Shown here: piece by piece, positions 45,153 through 55,395 of the stretch
Layout: each line of letters opens with the position of its first letter
Position numbering within the stretch: the first letter of the stretch is position 1
Assembly: GCA_029907255.1 (NCBI GenBank)
Contig: JARYMF010000009.1
Span: 62,001 to 126,000, forward strand
Reading direction: 5' to 3'
From: Armatimonadota bacterium
Lineage (GTDB): Bacteria > Armatimonadota > UBA5829 > DTJY01
Length of the DNA: 64,000 nt
Position numbers and translations under genes: made by a program
The notes under the pieces: model-generated
Database searches by the model: none
The model's input: the letters and a program-made list of their open reading frames with translations, nothing else
What the model was told of the DNA's origin: nothing

Positions 45153-47273
45153 ATGCGCTCCCCATATTTAGTAGGATTATTACTTGTCATTATTACAGTT
45201 GCGGTCTATTGGCCTGTTCTTCGGCATGACTTTACCAATTATGACGACGATAAGTATGTAACCGATAACCCACCAGTGCAGGCAGGTCTAACGGCGCAGA
45301 GCATTGTGTGGGCTTTTACCAGAATTCACGAGAGCAACTGGCATCCGCTTACATGGTTATCCCATATGCTCGATGCCCAACTTTATGGTCCTAATGCTAT
45401 GGGCCACCATTTGACCAATTTGATATTTCATATAGCAAATGTTGTGCTTCTCTTTTTGGTGCTCATGTTAATGACTGGATGTGTGTGGAGAAGCGGCTTT
45501 GTGGCGGCGCTTTTTGCCATACATCCATTGCATGTCGAATCGGTTGCATGGATTGCAGAGAGAAAGGATGTTCTAAGCACCTTCTTTTGGCTACTTACCA
45601 TGTTGGCGTATTTCCGATATGCGTCATCACCGCGTCTGGGAACTTACTTGCCGGTCGTTGTTTTGTTTGCACTTGGTTTGATGTCAAAGCCAATGCTTGT
45701 AACGCTTCCTTTTGTGCTCCTTCTCATGGACTACTGGCCCCTTGGTCGGACAACGTTTTCTAGTAATTCAGGGCTTTGTGTGTCTTGCGGCGTGGAGGGA
45801 AAGCATAAGGCGGGCAATTTAGCGAGTGGGCGAAAGTCAGGCAAAGGTTTTGTCAGGTTTAGTGAGAATATGAGCCTTTTGAGGGAGAAAACGCCGCTTT
45901 TTCTGATGACCCTTGCGTCGTGTGTGATAACCTTCTATGCTCAGAAGAAACAGGGTTCGGTTCAGACCTTTGAGTTTTACCCATTCGGTGTTCGAATAGC
46001 TAATGCTTTCGCTGCATATTCAAGCTACATCCGAAAAACACTCTGGCCAAACGATTTAGCATGCTTTTATCCGCATCCTGGTAGAGACCTGGCGATGTGG
46101 AAGGTCCTGTGGGGATTCGTTGTACTTGCAAGCATTTCGTATTTTGTGTGGCGGTTTGCGAGTCGGCGACCATATCTGGTGGTAGGTTGGCTTTGGTATC
46201 TCGGCACTTTGGTACCAGTAATTGGCCTTGTCCAGGTTGGCATGCAAGCGATGGCAGACAGATATACATACATACCACTGATTGGTCTCTTCGTAGCCAT
46301 TGCTTGGGGAATACCCGAATTGATTAGAAAGAGCAATTCCGATGGCAAAGAGGATGGAAGGCAGAAAGTAGAAGCGACGACCATTTTTCCATTTGCGGCA
46401 TGCATTGCGATTGTTGCTTTAATGATAGGCACATGGTTTCAGGTAGGGTATTGGAAGAATAGCATAACCTTGTTCGAGCGCGCACTTGCTGTTACGGAAA
46501 ATAATGACACGGCACACAATAACTTGGGAATTGCCCTGGCATGGCAGGGGCGGCTGGAGGAGGCAATTCCGCACTACAAGCGGGCGCTTGAAATTTCACC
46601 GATGTATGGTGATGCGCACGGTAACTTGGCGAATGCATATGCTCAATTAGGCATGTACGACGACGCCATCCGCGAATACAAAGAGGTGCTCAAACTCAAC
46701 CCGAATGACCCAAGGGCCTACTATAACATGGGTAATGTTCTTGCTGCCCAAGGCAAGGCAAAAGAGGCACTGCAAAACTATTCAAGGGCTTTGGGAATCA
46801 AGCAGGACGACGCCGGCGCCCACCTTAGCATAGGAAAAATGCTTGCTGATCAAGGCAAGTATGACGAGGCTTTGGCGGAGTACAAGAAGGCTGTTGAGTT
46901 AAAGCCTTCGTTTGCTGAGGCGCATTACAATATGGGGTTGGCACTAAGGCGACTTGGCAGGTTTGATGAAGCGATTAAGGCATATCGCGAGGCCATTCGC
47001 TACAAGCCCGAATACCCAGAGGCACTAAACAATTTGGGCAATGTTTTGCTGCTTCAAAAGAAGTATGACGAAGCAATAGAGGAATATAAGCGCGCCATAA
47101 GAATCAGGCCGAACCATGCTGAAGCGCACCATAACTTGGCGGCGGCATACTTTTATAAAGGAGAATATGCTAAGGCATGGGAAGAAATACATCTCTGCAA
47201 GAGGTATGGGTTCAATCCGGTGCCTGCATTGCTAAACTCACTTTCTCAAAAAATGCCCGATCCCGGCGAATAG
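45153..47273 (+). CDS. TMTC-like (GT105-type) membrane protein with TPRs, copy 4
   Basis: A 706-residue protein. The first loop has NYDDDKYVTDN; the signature is HPLHVESVAWIAERKD. A ~35-residue polar insertion (~205-245, with two Cys in GLCVSCG) interrupts the membrane half. Seven TPRs end in YAKAWEEIHLCKRYG and LSQKMPDP. ATG 45153 follows AGGTGG by 6 bases; the open frame reaches back into copy 3 but that part has no similarity to the family. It lies 64 bases after copy 3. Confidence 0.85.
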   Translation: MRSPYLVGLLLVIITVAVYWPVLRHDFTNYDDDKYVTDNPPVQAGLTAQSIVWAFTRIHESNWHPLTWLSHMLDAQLYGPNAMGHHLTNLIFHIANVVLLFLVLMLMTGCVWRSGFVAALFAIHPLHVESVAWIAERKDVLSTFFWLLTMLAYFRYASSPRLGTYLPVVVLFALGLMSKPMLVTLPFVLLLMDYWPLGRTTFSSNSGLCVSCGVEGKHKAGNLASGRKSGKGFVRFSENMSLLREKTPLFLMTLASCVITFYAQKKQGSVQTFEFYPFGVRIANAFAAYSSYIRKTLWPNDLACFYPHPGRDLAMWKVLWGFVVLASISYFVWRFASRRPYLVVGWLWYLGTLVPVIGLVQVGMQAMADRYTYIPLIGLFVAIAWGIPELIRKSNSDGKEDGRQKVEATTIFPFAACIAIVALMIGTWFQVGYWKNSITLFERALAVTENNDTAHNNLGIALAWQGRLEEAIPHYKRALEISPMYGDAHGNLANAYAQLGMYDDAIREYKEVLKLNPNDPRAYYNMGNVLAAQGKAKEALQNYSRALGIKQDDAGAHLSIGKMLADQGKYDEALAEYKKAVELKPSFAEAHYNMGLALRRLGRFDEAIKAYREAIRYKPEYPEALNNLGNVLLLQKKYDEAIEEYKRAIRIRPNHAEAHHNLAAAYFYKGEYAKAWEEIHLCKRYGFNPVPALLNSLSQKMPDPGE

Positions 47274-47437
47274 ATTGATTAGGGATTAAGATGTCACAAA
47301 ACTTATTCTTGAATTAAGGTTAAGCGAGGCGGTTGACGTTTTTCAGGCACCAAGAAATTAAATTCGAAACGAGCTAAAATCCATTTTGAAGTTTTATTTA
47401 CCACATATCCAAAGGCTAAGGGAGGTTTGCTCGCGGA

Positions 47438-49540
47438 ATGGATGGCTTTGTCAAAATGTATGGGTCATATTTGGCCGGGTGTTTGCTTATACTTGTAGCC
47501 ATCGTTGCTTTTGTGCCTCTATTCGGCAATGGCTTTATAAATTATGACGATGACGAATATGTAACAGACAACAGTCATGTTAGGGCTGGCCTTACGCTTG
47601 CAAACGTTGGCTGGGCGTTCACCACAATGCACGAGAGCAACTGGCATCCTCTTACATGGTTGTCTCACATGCTCGACTGCCAGCTTTTCGGCTTGAATCC
47701 AATAGGTCACCACCTCATAAATTTATTTATACACATAGCGAACACACTATTGCTGTTTGGTATTCTTAGCCTTCTTACTAGGTCGATTTGGAAGAGTGGG
47801 TTTGTTGCGGCTTTGTTTGCCGTGCATCCGCTTCATGTTGAGTCGGTTGCCTGGGTAGCAGAGAGAAAGGATGTTCTAAGCACCCTTTTTTGGATGATTA
47901 CGATATTAGCCTACATCCGATATGTTCAATCCCCTAGGATTGCAACTTACATCCCAGTTATCGTATTCTTTGCTCTTGGATTGATGGCAAAGCCCATGGT
48001 TTTGACGCTCCCATTCGTTCTTCTCCTCATGGATTTCTGGCCTCTTCGCCGTCTTAGCGCTGCAAATCCCTCGTTGTTCTCTACACTTACGAATAAGAAA
48101 CTATTGGTTGAGAAAATACCCTTTTTTGTGCTTACCATTGGTTCTGCAATAATCACGTATATCGCTCAGCAGAAGGGCCTCAGTGTCGCCACGCTGGAGC
48201 GTTACCCGATTGGAATGCGCATAGGCAATGCGTTAATCTCCTATGTCTCATATATTGGCAAGATGATAATTCCAAGCGGCCTATCGGTCTTTTATCCATA
48301 CCCAGCCGTCATAGTTGCATGGAAAATGATTGGTGCGCTTGTGATTATTGTCGCCATTACTGCCTTGGTGCTCTGGCAGTCCCGAAGGCGGCCATATCTT
48401 GTGTTTGGATGGTTCTGGTATTTGGGCACCTTGGTTCCTGTGATTGGCTTTGTTCAGGTTGGTTGGCAGGCGATGGCAGATAGATACACATATATTCCGT
48501 TGATTGGTTTGTTTGTTATTCTCGCGTGGGGAATCCCTGATTTAATTGAGTCTATCCGAACGGGCAAGCAGGTCGGGAAAAAGTGCCAGACAGCAGATAT
48601 CAGACAAAACCTTATTTTCTCAGCAGTAGCTTGTGTTCTTGTCATGATTCTAGCGGCAACGACATTTAGGCAAGTGACGCATTGGCGAGATAGCGTGACG
48701 TTGTTCAGCCATGCCCTAAAAGTGACAAAGGAAAATCCCGTGGCAGAAAACAACCTTGGCCTTGCATTAACCGCTCTAGGAAAACATGCTCAGGCAATCG
48801 AGCATTTCAAGAAGGCATTGAAAATCGAACCTACTTGGGCAGATGCACATCATAATCTGGCAATTGCATATTTTCAAAGCATGGACTTTGAAAAAGCCGC
48901 TTTTCATTTCCAAAAAGCTTTGAAAATAGATCCTAAGCATGCGCGGGCTCATAACAACTATGGAGGACTTCTTCTAAAGCAGGGGAGGCTTGATGAAGCG
49001 GCAATGCACTTCGATAAGGCTCTAATGGCGAAGCCAGATTATGCACAAGCACACATCAATCTAGGTATCCTTCTGGGCATAAAGGGTAAATCTGAAGAGG
49101 CAGTTGAGAGTTATAAAAAGGCGATTGAACTCGATCCGTTCCTGCCGGATGCACATTATAATTTGTCCATAACATTGGGGGAGCTAGGAAAAGTGCGTGA
49201 GGCAATTGAAAGTTGCCGAGTTGCATTAAAGCTTCGCCCAAACTGGCCTGAGGCGAAGAACAATTTGGCTTGGTTGCTAGCAACCCAGAAGAAGCCTACT
49301 TACCGCGATGCGCTAGAGGCGATAAAACTGGCGAAAGCGGCATGCGAGGCCGTCAGATATGAGGATTCGGGTTTGCTGGATACGCTTGCAGCCGCCTATG
49401 CCGCCGCTGGCCGCTATGACCAGGCTATATCTACGGCACGCAGAGCGCTTCAGCTGGCGATAACTCAGGGCTCACCAGCAGCTCCTGAAATCGAGATGAG
49501 ATTGCGCAGTTACGAAGCTCACCGTCCGGTTGGTAACTAG
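47438..49540 (+). CDS. TMTC-like (GT105-type) membrane protein with TPRs, copy 5
   Basis: A 700-residue protein. The first loop is NYDDDEYVTDN, followed by HESNWHPLTWLSHMLDC as in copy 4, and HPLHVESVAWVAERKD. The TPR region (~430-690) is the longest and ends differently: NNLAWLLATQKKP...YRDALEAIKLAKAACE...GLLDTLAAAYAAAGRYDQAI, a terminal block common in other bacterial TPR proteins, instead of the array's cap motif. ATG 47438 lies 12 bases after GGAGG. The 164-base gap before it shows no terminator, so it may still belong to the operon. Confidence 0.85.
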   Translation: MDGFVKMYGSYLAGCLLILVAIVAFVPLFGNGFINYDDDEYVTDNSHVRAGLTLANVGWAFTTMHESNWHPLTWLSHMLDCQLFGLNPIGHHLINLFIHIANTLLLFGILSLLTRSIWKSGFVAALFAVHPLHVESVAWVAERKDVLSTLFWMITILAYIRYVQSPRIATYIPVIVFFALGLMAKPMVLTLPFVLLLMDFWPLRRLSAANPSLFSTLTNKKLLVEKIPFFVLTIGSAIITYIAQQKGLSVATLERYPIGMRIGNALISYVSYIGKMIIPSGLSVFYPYPAVIVAWKMIGALVIIVAITALVLWQSRRRPYLVFGWFWYLGTLVPVIGFVQVGWQAMADRYTYIPLIGLFVILAWGIPDLIESIRTGKQVGKKCQTADIRQNLIFSAVACVLVMILAATTFRQVTHWRDSVTLFSHALKVTKENPVAENNLGLALTALGKHAQAIEHFKKALKIEPTWADAHHNLAIAYFQSMDFEKAAFHFQKALKIDPKHARAHNNYGGLLLKQGRLDEAAMHFDKALMAKPDYAQAHINLGILLGIKGKSEEAVESYKKAIELDPFLPDAHYNLSITLGELGKVREAIESCRVALKLRPNWPEAKNNLAWLLATQKKPTYRDALEAIKLAKAACEAVRYEDSGLLDTLAAAYAAAGRYDQAISTARRALQLAITQGSPAAPEIEMRLRSYEAHRPVGN

Positions 49541-49625
49541 CGCCCAGTGGGTTTAGCGTGAGCGTAGCTGGCAGGAATTCCAAAAGTCGTTATTTTCTTC
49601 AGCTAGAAACTTAAGGGCCACGCGT

Positions 49626-51719
49626 TCAGGGTTTTTGCATCTTTTCTGATAATCCCCGAAGGAAGTTGGGATTTGGCTCGGCACCATATTTCTTTGCAAG
49701 CATGACCTCGTTCCATGCTTCCGCATACCGTCCTGACATAAAAAGTGCTACTGCAAGGTTGTTGTGTGCACGGCCAAATTTTGGATCAAAAGCCAATGCC
49801 TTCTTATATTCCTTTGCAGCTTCATCAAACTTGCCTTCACGTAGTAGGCCGTTCGCTCTGTTATAGTGTTCTATTGCTAGGTTCTGCTTTGACTTTTTGC
49901 TTGAACCCTCAAGCAGATTTTTGGTGGCGATGGCGACCTCCAGATTATGTCGCGCATCCGGCACTTCTGGGTCAAGTTGGAGCGCTTTTTGATAGTTGGC
50001 AATTGCTTCGTCATACAAACCTTTTAAAAGTAGGGCGTTGCCAAGGTGAACGCGCGTTGGGGCATAGTCTGGCCTAAGCTGGATTGATGCTTGGTAGTGG
50101 GCGATTGCATCATCGAGCCTGCCCTTGCGCACAAGTGCGTCGCCAAGGTTGAAATGTGCTTCAGGATAGTTAGGTGTGAGTCTTAAGGCTTCCTCATATT
50201 CAGCGATGGCTTCGTCAATTTTGCCCTGTCTTGCCAACGCAATGCCTAAGTTGTTATGCGCATGTGAGAATTCTGGATTCATTTCCAGCGCCCTTTTGAA
50301 CTGGACTATCGCCTCTTTGACTTTGCCCTGCTCCATGTAGCTCCATCCCATATTAGTCGGTGCTTCTGCTGTCACCGTGGGGGTTGGGAAACGCACTAGT
50401 GAAGGTAAAAACATCAAAGCGATGCATAATATGAAGCAAATAGTGCCGCGGATGTCCCTTCTTAAAACAAGCTTGGTTGCTTCTAGCAGCCCATAACCCG
50501 AAAAGATTGCTAGTGCCGGGACCATAGGCGCACGATATCGAGAACTTACAGAAAAAATCATTAGGCTTAAGAAAATCGAAAGTATGTATAGACCAAGAAT
50601 GCTGACCTGTCTATCGCGCAATCTTTTCCATCCAAATAACCCAAGTCCGGCAAGTAAGGGAAATGGCAAAGCAAGCCAGCGAAGAATAGGAACATATTCG
50701 CGCTCATAATAAATGTTGTAACTGCAGGGAGATTCGCGGTTGTGGAGCGACCAGATGACTTTGCGGCCAAGAAGTTTCAGATACTCGAATGGGTGCTCGC
50801 AGATGAAGCTCAGGGCGAGCCTGAACCAATATGCCGATGACTCGGATGGCTTAACTTGCCTACCGAGTGCACTCGATGCCTGAGCCATTTCCTCCTGCTG
50901 TTGGGTGAGAATTGTGCCGCTAAACCCTGGTAGCGGGGTAGATATTCCGGTTGCATATTCGCTGTTCCCTTGGGCAAACACGATGCCTGCATTTGTGGAA
51001 AGCAAGGCAAAGTCCTTGCCTATAAAGTAATTTCGCGCGGTAACCGGGATAATCGGAATCACCACGCCTATTAGGAGGAGTGCAGTATAGCAGATTGTTC
51101 GGTTGTTGCGTTTGTATTTTAGCAAAAGCCATAGAACTGCGAGCAGGGCCATTATGAGGGCAGCAGGGCGGCATAAAGCGCTAATTCCGAAAGCCAGTCC
51201 TAAGGCTAGAAACATGCTAGCTGATTGCCGCTCGGTGGCATAAATCAGAGCGAGAATTGAGGTTAGATTCAAAGTTATGGCAAGTATCTCAGTGAGAAGC
51301 TTGGTCTCAAGATAGATTAGTGGCGAGTAAATGAGCACTAGTCCAGAAGCAACAAGACCGACCGCACGGCTTATAAGCTTTCTCCCGATGATGTAGACAA
51401 GAATCGTGTTTATAGTGCCTAGCACCGCCTGAAGTAGATAAATAATAGGGTAGTTGTGTCCGGCTATTTTGTAAATTAGTGCTAAAAAATAGGGGTATAG
51501 CGGCGCCATATAGAATGGCATCGGCCCATATCCTTTTCCCTCGGCGACTCTCTGCGCCCATGCGTCGTAGTAGGCGGAGTCTAAGGTAACGCGGTAATAG
51601 TAAGGGATGTGTGCCTTGTATTCTAACAGGTATACGGCTCGAAGCGTCACTGCCGCGAGCAAAATAAGCCCTATTGGCAGTATTTCTCGGCGCAGGGAAC
51701 TTGCGTTCTTTCCCGACAT
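49626..51719 (-). CDS. GT39/ArnT-like glycosyltransferase fused to TPRs
   Basis: A 697-residue fusion. The N-terminal GT-C half (~15-430) has VTLDSAYYDAWAQRVAEGKGYG in the first outer loop with a single Asp, and FYMAPLYPYFLALIYKIAG, the ArnT/PMT_2 style. About six or seven TPRs follow (~450-660). The end is YAEAWNEVMLAKKYG, NPNFLRGLSEKMQKP, the same cap motif as TMTC-like copies 1 and 4, although the membrane half is of another family. It points toward the array (convergent) and lies downstream of ispA on the minus strand, 87 bases away. Confidence 0.87.
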   Translation of the reverse strand: MSGKNASSLRREILPIGLILLAAVTLRAVYLLEYKAHIPYYYRVTLDSAYYDAWAQRVAEGKGYGPMPFYMAPLYPYFLALIYKIAGHNYPIIYLLQAVLGTINTILVYIIGRKLISRAVGLVASGLVLIYSPLIYLETKLLTEILAITLNLTSILALIYATERQSASMFLALGLAFGISALCRPAALIMALLAVLWLLLKYKRNNRTICYTALLLIGVVIPIIPVTARNYFIGKDFALLSTNAGIVFAQGNSEYATGISTPLPGFSGTILTQQQEEMAQASSALGRQVKPSESSAYWFRLALSFICEHPFEYLKLLGRKVIWSLHNRESPCSYNIYYEREYVPILRWLALPFPLLAGLGLFGWKRLRDRQVSILGLYILSIFLSLMIFSVSSRYRAPMVPALAIFSGYGLLEATKLVLRRDIRGTICFILCIALMFLPSLVRFPTPTVTAEAPTNMGWSYMEQGKVKEAIVQFKRALEMNPEFSHAHNNLGIALARQGKIDEAIAEYEEALRLTPNYPEAHFNLGDALVRKGRLDDAIAHYQASIQLRPDYAPTRVHLGNALLLKGLYDEAIANYQKALQLDPEVPDARHNLEVAIATKNLLEGSSKKSKQNLAIEHYNRANGLLREGKFDEAAKEYKKALAFDPKFGRAHNNLAVALFMSGRYAEAWNEVMLAKKYGAEPNPNFLRGLSEKMQKP

Positions 51720-51810
51720 TCTTAGTTTGACACCTCTGCAGAGAAGCGCAGACCGGCGCCTTGTGTGTTAATCCATAGCTTTTCCTTAATGAGAATTTTG
51801 TTGCTTAATC

Positions 51811-52707
51811 TTATGTCTTGCGTTCAACTATGAACCGTGCAATTGCACGAAGCGGTTCTGCACGCATGTCAAAGCTTTCTAGTGCTTTTAAGGCTTCTTG
51901 GGTGACTTGCAGAGCCTTTTCTTTTGATTTTTCCAAGCCTAGTATTGCAGGAAAGGTTGATTTTTGCTTGCGCAGGTCGCTTCCGACTGTCTTGCCGAGC
52001 TTCTCTTGTTCGCCTTCTAGGTCGAGGATATCATCAACAATTTGAAACGCAAGACCAATCTTTCGCCCATAAAGGCTCAGCGCCGCCAACTGTTCGGAAG
52101 TTGCTCCGCCTAGAAGCCCTCCGCAAACAATGCACGCCTCGATTAATGCGCCAGTTTTGTGGGAATGCATGAATTCGAGCGTTTCAAGTTCAATTTTTCT
52201 GCCCTCAGACTCCATATCTACAACTTGACCGACAACCATACCCCCAGTGCCAGCAGCGGCGGCAATCCGCCTCGTTACATCAAGTATTGTGTTTGCAGGC
52301 ACGCCTTCAGTTTTGGTGATTGTTTCAAATGCGAGCGCCAGCAGCGCATCTCCTGCAAGCATTGCCATGGCTTCCCCAAAGACCTTGTGATTAGTAGGCT
52401 TGCCTCTTCGGAAGTCATCGTTGTCTAATGCAGGTAGGTCATCGTGAATCAGGGAGAAGGAATGGATGAATTCAACGGCGCATGCTGTGGGCAAGGCTTT
52501 CTCGGAATCACCGCCTACAGCTTCGCATGCCGCCAGCACGAGGACTGGCCTTATCCGCTTGCCGCCATCTAAGACGCTATATCTCATTGCGCGGAAGAGG
52601 ATTTGTGGGTATTGGTCCTCTTGTGGTAGAAACCTATCGAGGGCGGCTTCTATTTGCTTGCGCTTTTCCGAAAAATATTCTTGCAGGTCAAAGGTTTTGT
52701 TAATCAT
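51811..52707 (-). CDS. ispA: polyprenyl (farnesyl/geranylgeranyl) diphosphate synthase
   Basis: Short-chain trans-prenyl transferase that condenses isopentenyl with allylic diphosphates. The first aspartate-rich motif is DDLPALDNDDFRRGKPTNH, the second DDILDLEG; GGKRIRP binds isopentenyl diphosphate. The length of ~298 residues is normal. ATG 52707 is taken over TTG 52713 because the family starts close to there; no clear ribosome-binding site is seen and coupling to folD (stop 10 bases ahead) is likely. xseA and xseB, which often stand between folD and ispA, are absent. The product feeds polyprenyl lipids. Confidence 0.94.
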   Translation of the reverse strand: MINKTFDLQEYFSEKRKQIEAALDRFLPQEDQYPQILFRAMRYSVLDGGKRIRPVLVLAACEAVGGDSEKALPTACAVEFIHSFSLIHDDLPALDNDDFRRGKPTNHKVFGEAMAMLAGDALLALAFETITKTEGVPANTILDVTRRIAAAAGTGGMVVGQVVDMESEGRKIELETLEFMHSHKTGALIEACIVCGGLLGGATSEQLAALSLYGRKIGLAFQIVDDILDLEGEQEKLGKTVGSDLRKQKSTFPAILGLEKSKEKALQVTQEALKALESFDMRAEPLRAIARFIVERKT

Positions 52708-52716
52708 TAGCAAAAG

Positions 52717-53580
52717 CTATTTGCGTTCTGCTATTCGGCTAGCTGCTTTTAGAGTGTTTCTTAGTAGCATTGCAATCGTCATTGGACCGACACCGCCAGG
52801 AACGGGCGTTATCCAAGATGCCTTTTCCGCTGCTTGTTCGAAGTTCACATCGCCAACATCCTTATCGCGGCCTTCGACCTTGTTATAGCCTGCATCAATA
52901 ACGATTGCGCCTTCTTTAATCATATCGCCCGTTATCATTTCCGGTTTGCCTACTGCTGCCACGAGAATGTCTGCCTGCCTTGTCATCTCCGCCAGGTCTC
53001 GGGTGCGTGTGTGGCATATAGTCACTGTTGCATGGCGGTTGAGGAGATAAAGCGCGACCGGTTTGCCAAGGATTATGCTTCGGCCGACTACAACTGCATG
53101 CTGTCCTTCTATAGGAATATTATATCGGTCGAGTAGCTCGATAATGCCTGCAGGAGTTGCTGCTACGAACAAAGGATCTCCAGTCACTAGGCTTCCCAAG
53201 CTGTATCGGCTGATTCCATCAACATCTTTTTCTGGAGCAACAGCATCAAGGATGCTTTGTTCGTTTAGGTGCTTTGGAACTGGATGCTGAACCATAACGC
53301 CGTGAATGCTTGGGTCGGCGCTAAGCTTCTTGACGAGGTCTTCGACTTTTTCTTGTGTCGAGTCTGTCGGCAATTCGTGAACAGTCGAAAGCATTCCCGC
53401 CGCTATAGCGGCCTTTCTTTTCATGTTTACGTACACTTTAGATGCAGGGTCTTCGCCGACGATGACTACTGCGAGATTGGGCACTATCCCATGCTCGGCG
53501 ATTAATTTCTCAACGCCGGCTTTTACCTCTTCTCTAATAGTCCTAGCAGTTGCTAATCCATCAAGAATTTTGGCCCTCAT
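52717..53580 (-). CDS. folD: bifunctional methylene-THF dehydrogenase / cyclohydrolase
   Basis: One-carbon folate enzyme of 287 residues. The catalytic Lys lies in SKVYVNMKRKA (Y-x3-K), the folate-site motif is VQHPVPKHLNE, and the NADP site is VVVGRSIILGKPVALYLL with PVPGGVGPMTIAMLL near the end. ATG 53580 is preferred, with GAGGAG 7 bases before it; the open frame extends 11 codons further. Its start overlaps the nusB 3' end by 20 bases. Confidence 0.96.
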   Translation of the reverse strand: MRAKILDGLATARTIREEVKAGVEKLIAEHGIVPNLAVVIVGEDPASKVYVNMKRKAAIAAGMLSTVHELPTDSTQEKVEDLVKKLSADPSIHGVMVQHPVPKHLNEQSILDAVAPEKDVDGISRYSLGSLVTGDPLFVAATPAGIIELLDRYNIPIEGQHAVVVGRSIILGKPVALYLLNRHATVTICHTRTRDLAEMTRQADILVAAVGKPEMITGDMIKEGAIVIDAGYNKVEGRDKDVGDVNFEQAAEKASWITPVPGGVGPMTIAMLLRNTLKAASRIAERK

Positions 53581-54010
53581 TTTGTTGCTCCTCAATTTTG
53601 ATTCCTTGCTCACGTAACAAGGCTCCGAGAACTCCGTTCACGAAGCGTCCGGAATCTTCAGTGCTATATTTCTTGGCTAGCTCGACCGCCTCGTTAATTG
53701 AGACGCTCGGTGGTATTTGATCTAGATAAAGTATCTCGAAAATCGCCATCCGGAGGATGTTCCGATCTACAGCAGGTTGGCGTTGAAGTTCCCAGCCGAC
53801 GGATAGGCGCTTGAGGCGTTCGTCAATCTCTTTTAAGTGTTCTAAAGTGCCTTTGACTAGTTCTTCTGCGAACTTTGCACTGCTTTCCTCAAGCTTTGCA
53901 TTTATTAGGGCAGTATCTAACGCTTCTTGAGGCGGTATTCGCGCAATATCAACTTGATAGAGAACATTCAGTGCCAGCTCTCTGGCTGCTCTTCTGCTTT
54001 TAGTACCCAT
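53561..54010 (-). CDS. nusB: transcription antitermination factor NusB
   Basis: RNA-binding partner of NusE (S10) in rRNA antitermination. The 149-residue all-helical protein has the typical opening SRRAARELALNVLYQVDI, the central DRNILRMAIFEILY and INEAVELAKKYSTEDSGRFVNGVLGALL. It lies 32 bases after accC and overlaps folD. The ~15-residue tail beyond the conserved fold is charged. Confidence 0.95.
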   Translation of the reverse strand: MGTKSRRAARELALNVLYQVDIARIPPQEALDTALINAKLEESSAKFAEELVKGTLEHLKEIDERLKRLSVGWELQRQPAVDRNILRMAIFEILYLDQIPPSVSINEAVELAKKYSTEDSGRFVNGVLGALLREQGIKIEEQQNEGQNS

Positions 54011-54042
54011 TGCGTTGCTGCCTGGTTGGTAAGGTTTTTTCC

Positions 54043-55395
54043 TTATCCGCTTTCTTCTAACATACGCCTAATAAAGCTTGTAGATAAATCTCCTCGGCGA
54101 TAATCCGCATTCTTCATAATTTTCATATGGAATGGTATGTTTGTCTTAAGGCCTTCAATGGTAAACTCGGATAAGCATCTAGCCATGCGGTTTATTGCGC
54201 CATTTCGGTCATTATCCCACACGATTAGCTTTGCAAGTAGGGAGTCATAGTAGGGAGGAACGACATAACCCGGATATATATGAGTGTCGATGCGAACGCC
54301 TAATCCACCGGGGAGTGTCAACCCCTCAATTTTGCCCGAGGCTGGTGCGAAGTCTCGTTCGGGGTCCTCAGCGGTGATTCGGCATTCTATTGCATGCCCC
54401 CTAAGCTGGATGTCCTTCTGGTTGAAGCTAAGCTTTTCACCTGCGGCAATTCGTATTTGCTCTTTCACGATATCAACGCCGGTCACCGCCTCGGTGACCG
54501 GATGCTCCACTTGGACGCGAGTATTCATTTCCATGAAGTAAAAGTTTTTCTTTTCGTCAAGCAAGAACTCAACAGTTCCAGCATTTGTATAACCAACTGC
54601 CTTTGCTGCACGTACTGCCGCTTCCCCAATTTTTGCCCTCATCGATGGGGTCAAAGCAACTGATGGTGCCTCCTCGAGCATCTTCTGGTGGCGCTTGTTT
54701 TGAATGGAACATTCACGCTCACCCAGGTGGATTACATTCCCATGTTCATCTGCCAGGATTTGCACCTCGATATGCCTTGGTTCTTCGATAAACTTTTCCA
54801 TGTAGAGATCTGGGTTGCCAAATGCAGATTCAGCTTCTGTTTGGGCGATTTTAAGTGTTTTAATGAGCTCGTCTTCGTTCCTGACGAGTCGTATTCCACG
54901 GCCACCCCCACCAGCGGCTGCTTTTAAAAGCACGGGATATCCCATTTTTGCGGCGGTTTTGATTGCCACTTGCTCGTTTTGGAGCACTCCCTTCGTACCT
55001 GGTATCACAGGTACTCCCGCCGATTGCATTATTTCTCGCGCCTTAGCCTTATTACCCATTTTTTCAATGGCAGAGGGCTTTGGGCCAATAAACTTGATTT
55101 TACATGCTTCGCATGCTTCCGCAAAACTTGGAACCTCTGAAAAATAGCCGTACCCAGGGTGGATTGCTTCTGCACGGGTAATTATTGCGGCACTTATGAT
55201 ATTTGGTGCGTTAAGGTAACTGTCTTTGCTTGCTGGCGGCCCAATGCATATTGCCTCGTCCGCTAGTCGTACATGCAGCGAGTTTGCGTCTGCTTGAGAG
55301 TAGACTGCGACTGTGGCAATTTTCATCTCCCGGCAGGCTCGAATGATGCGAACGGCAATCTCACCACGGTTTGCAATTAGGATTTTCTTGAACAT
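54043..55395 (-). CDS. accC: acetyl-CoA carboxylase, biotin carboxylase subunit
   Basis: ATP-grasp enzyme that carboxylates biotin on AccB, the first step of fatty acid synthesis. The 450-residue protein begins [22 protein letters not shown]. It has the glycine loop [14 protein letters not shown], the [19 protein letters not shown] block and the catalytic [15 protein letters not shown]. All regions are intact. Its ATG overlaps the stop of the prepilin-like gene (TAATG). The carboxyltransferase genes accA and accD are not in the window. Confidence 0.97.
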   Translation of the reverse strand: MFKKILIANRGEIAVRIIRACREMKIATVAVYSQADANSLHVRLADEAICIGPPASKDSYLNAPNIISAAIITRAEAIHPGYGYFSEVPSFAEACEACKIKFIGPKPSAIEKMGNKAKAREIMQSAGVPVIPGTKGVLQNEQVAIKTAAKMGYPVLLKAAAGGGGRGIRLVRNEDELIKTLKIAQTEAESAFGNPDLYMEKFIEEPRHIEVQILADEHGNVIHLGERECSIQNKRHQKMLEEAPSVALTPSMRAKIGEAAVRAAKAVGYTNAGTVEFLLDEKKNFYFMEMNTRVQVEHPVTEAVTGVDIVKEQIRIAAGEKLSFNQKDIQLRGHAIECRITAEDPERDFAPASGKIEGLTLPGGLGVRIDTHIYPGYVVPPYYDSLLAKLIVWDNDRNGAINRMARCLSEFTIEGLKTNIPFHMKIMKNADYRRGDLSTSFIRRMLEESG

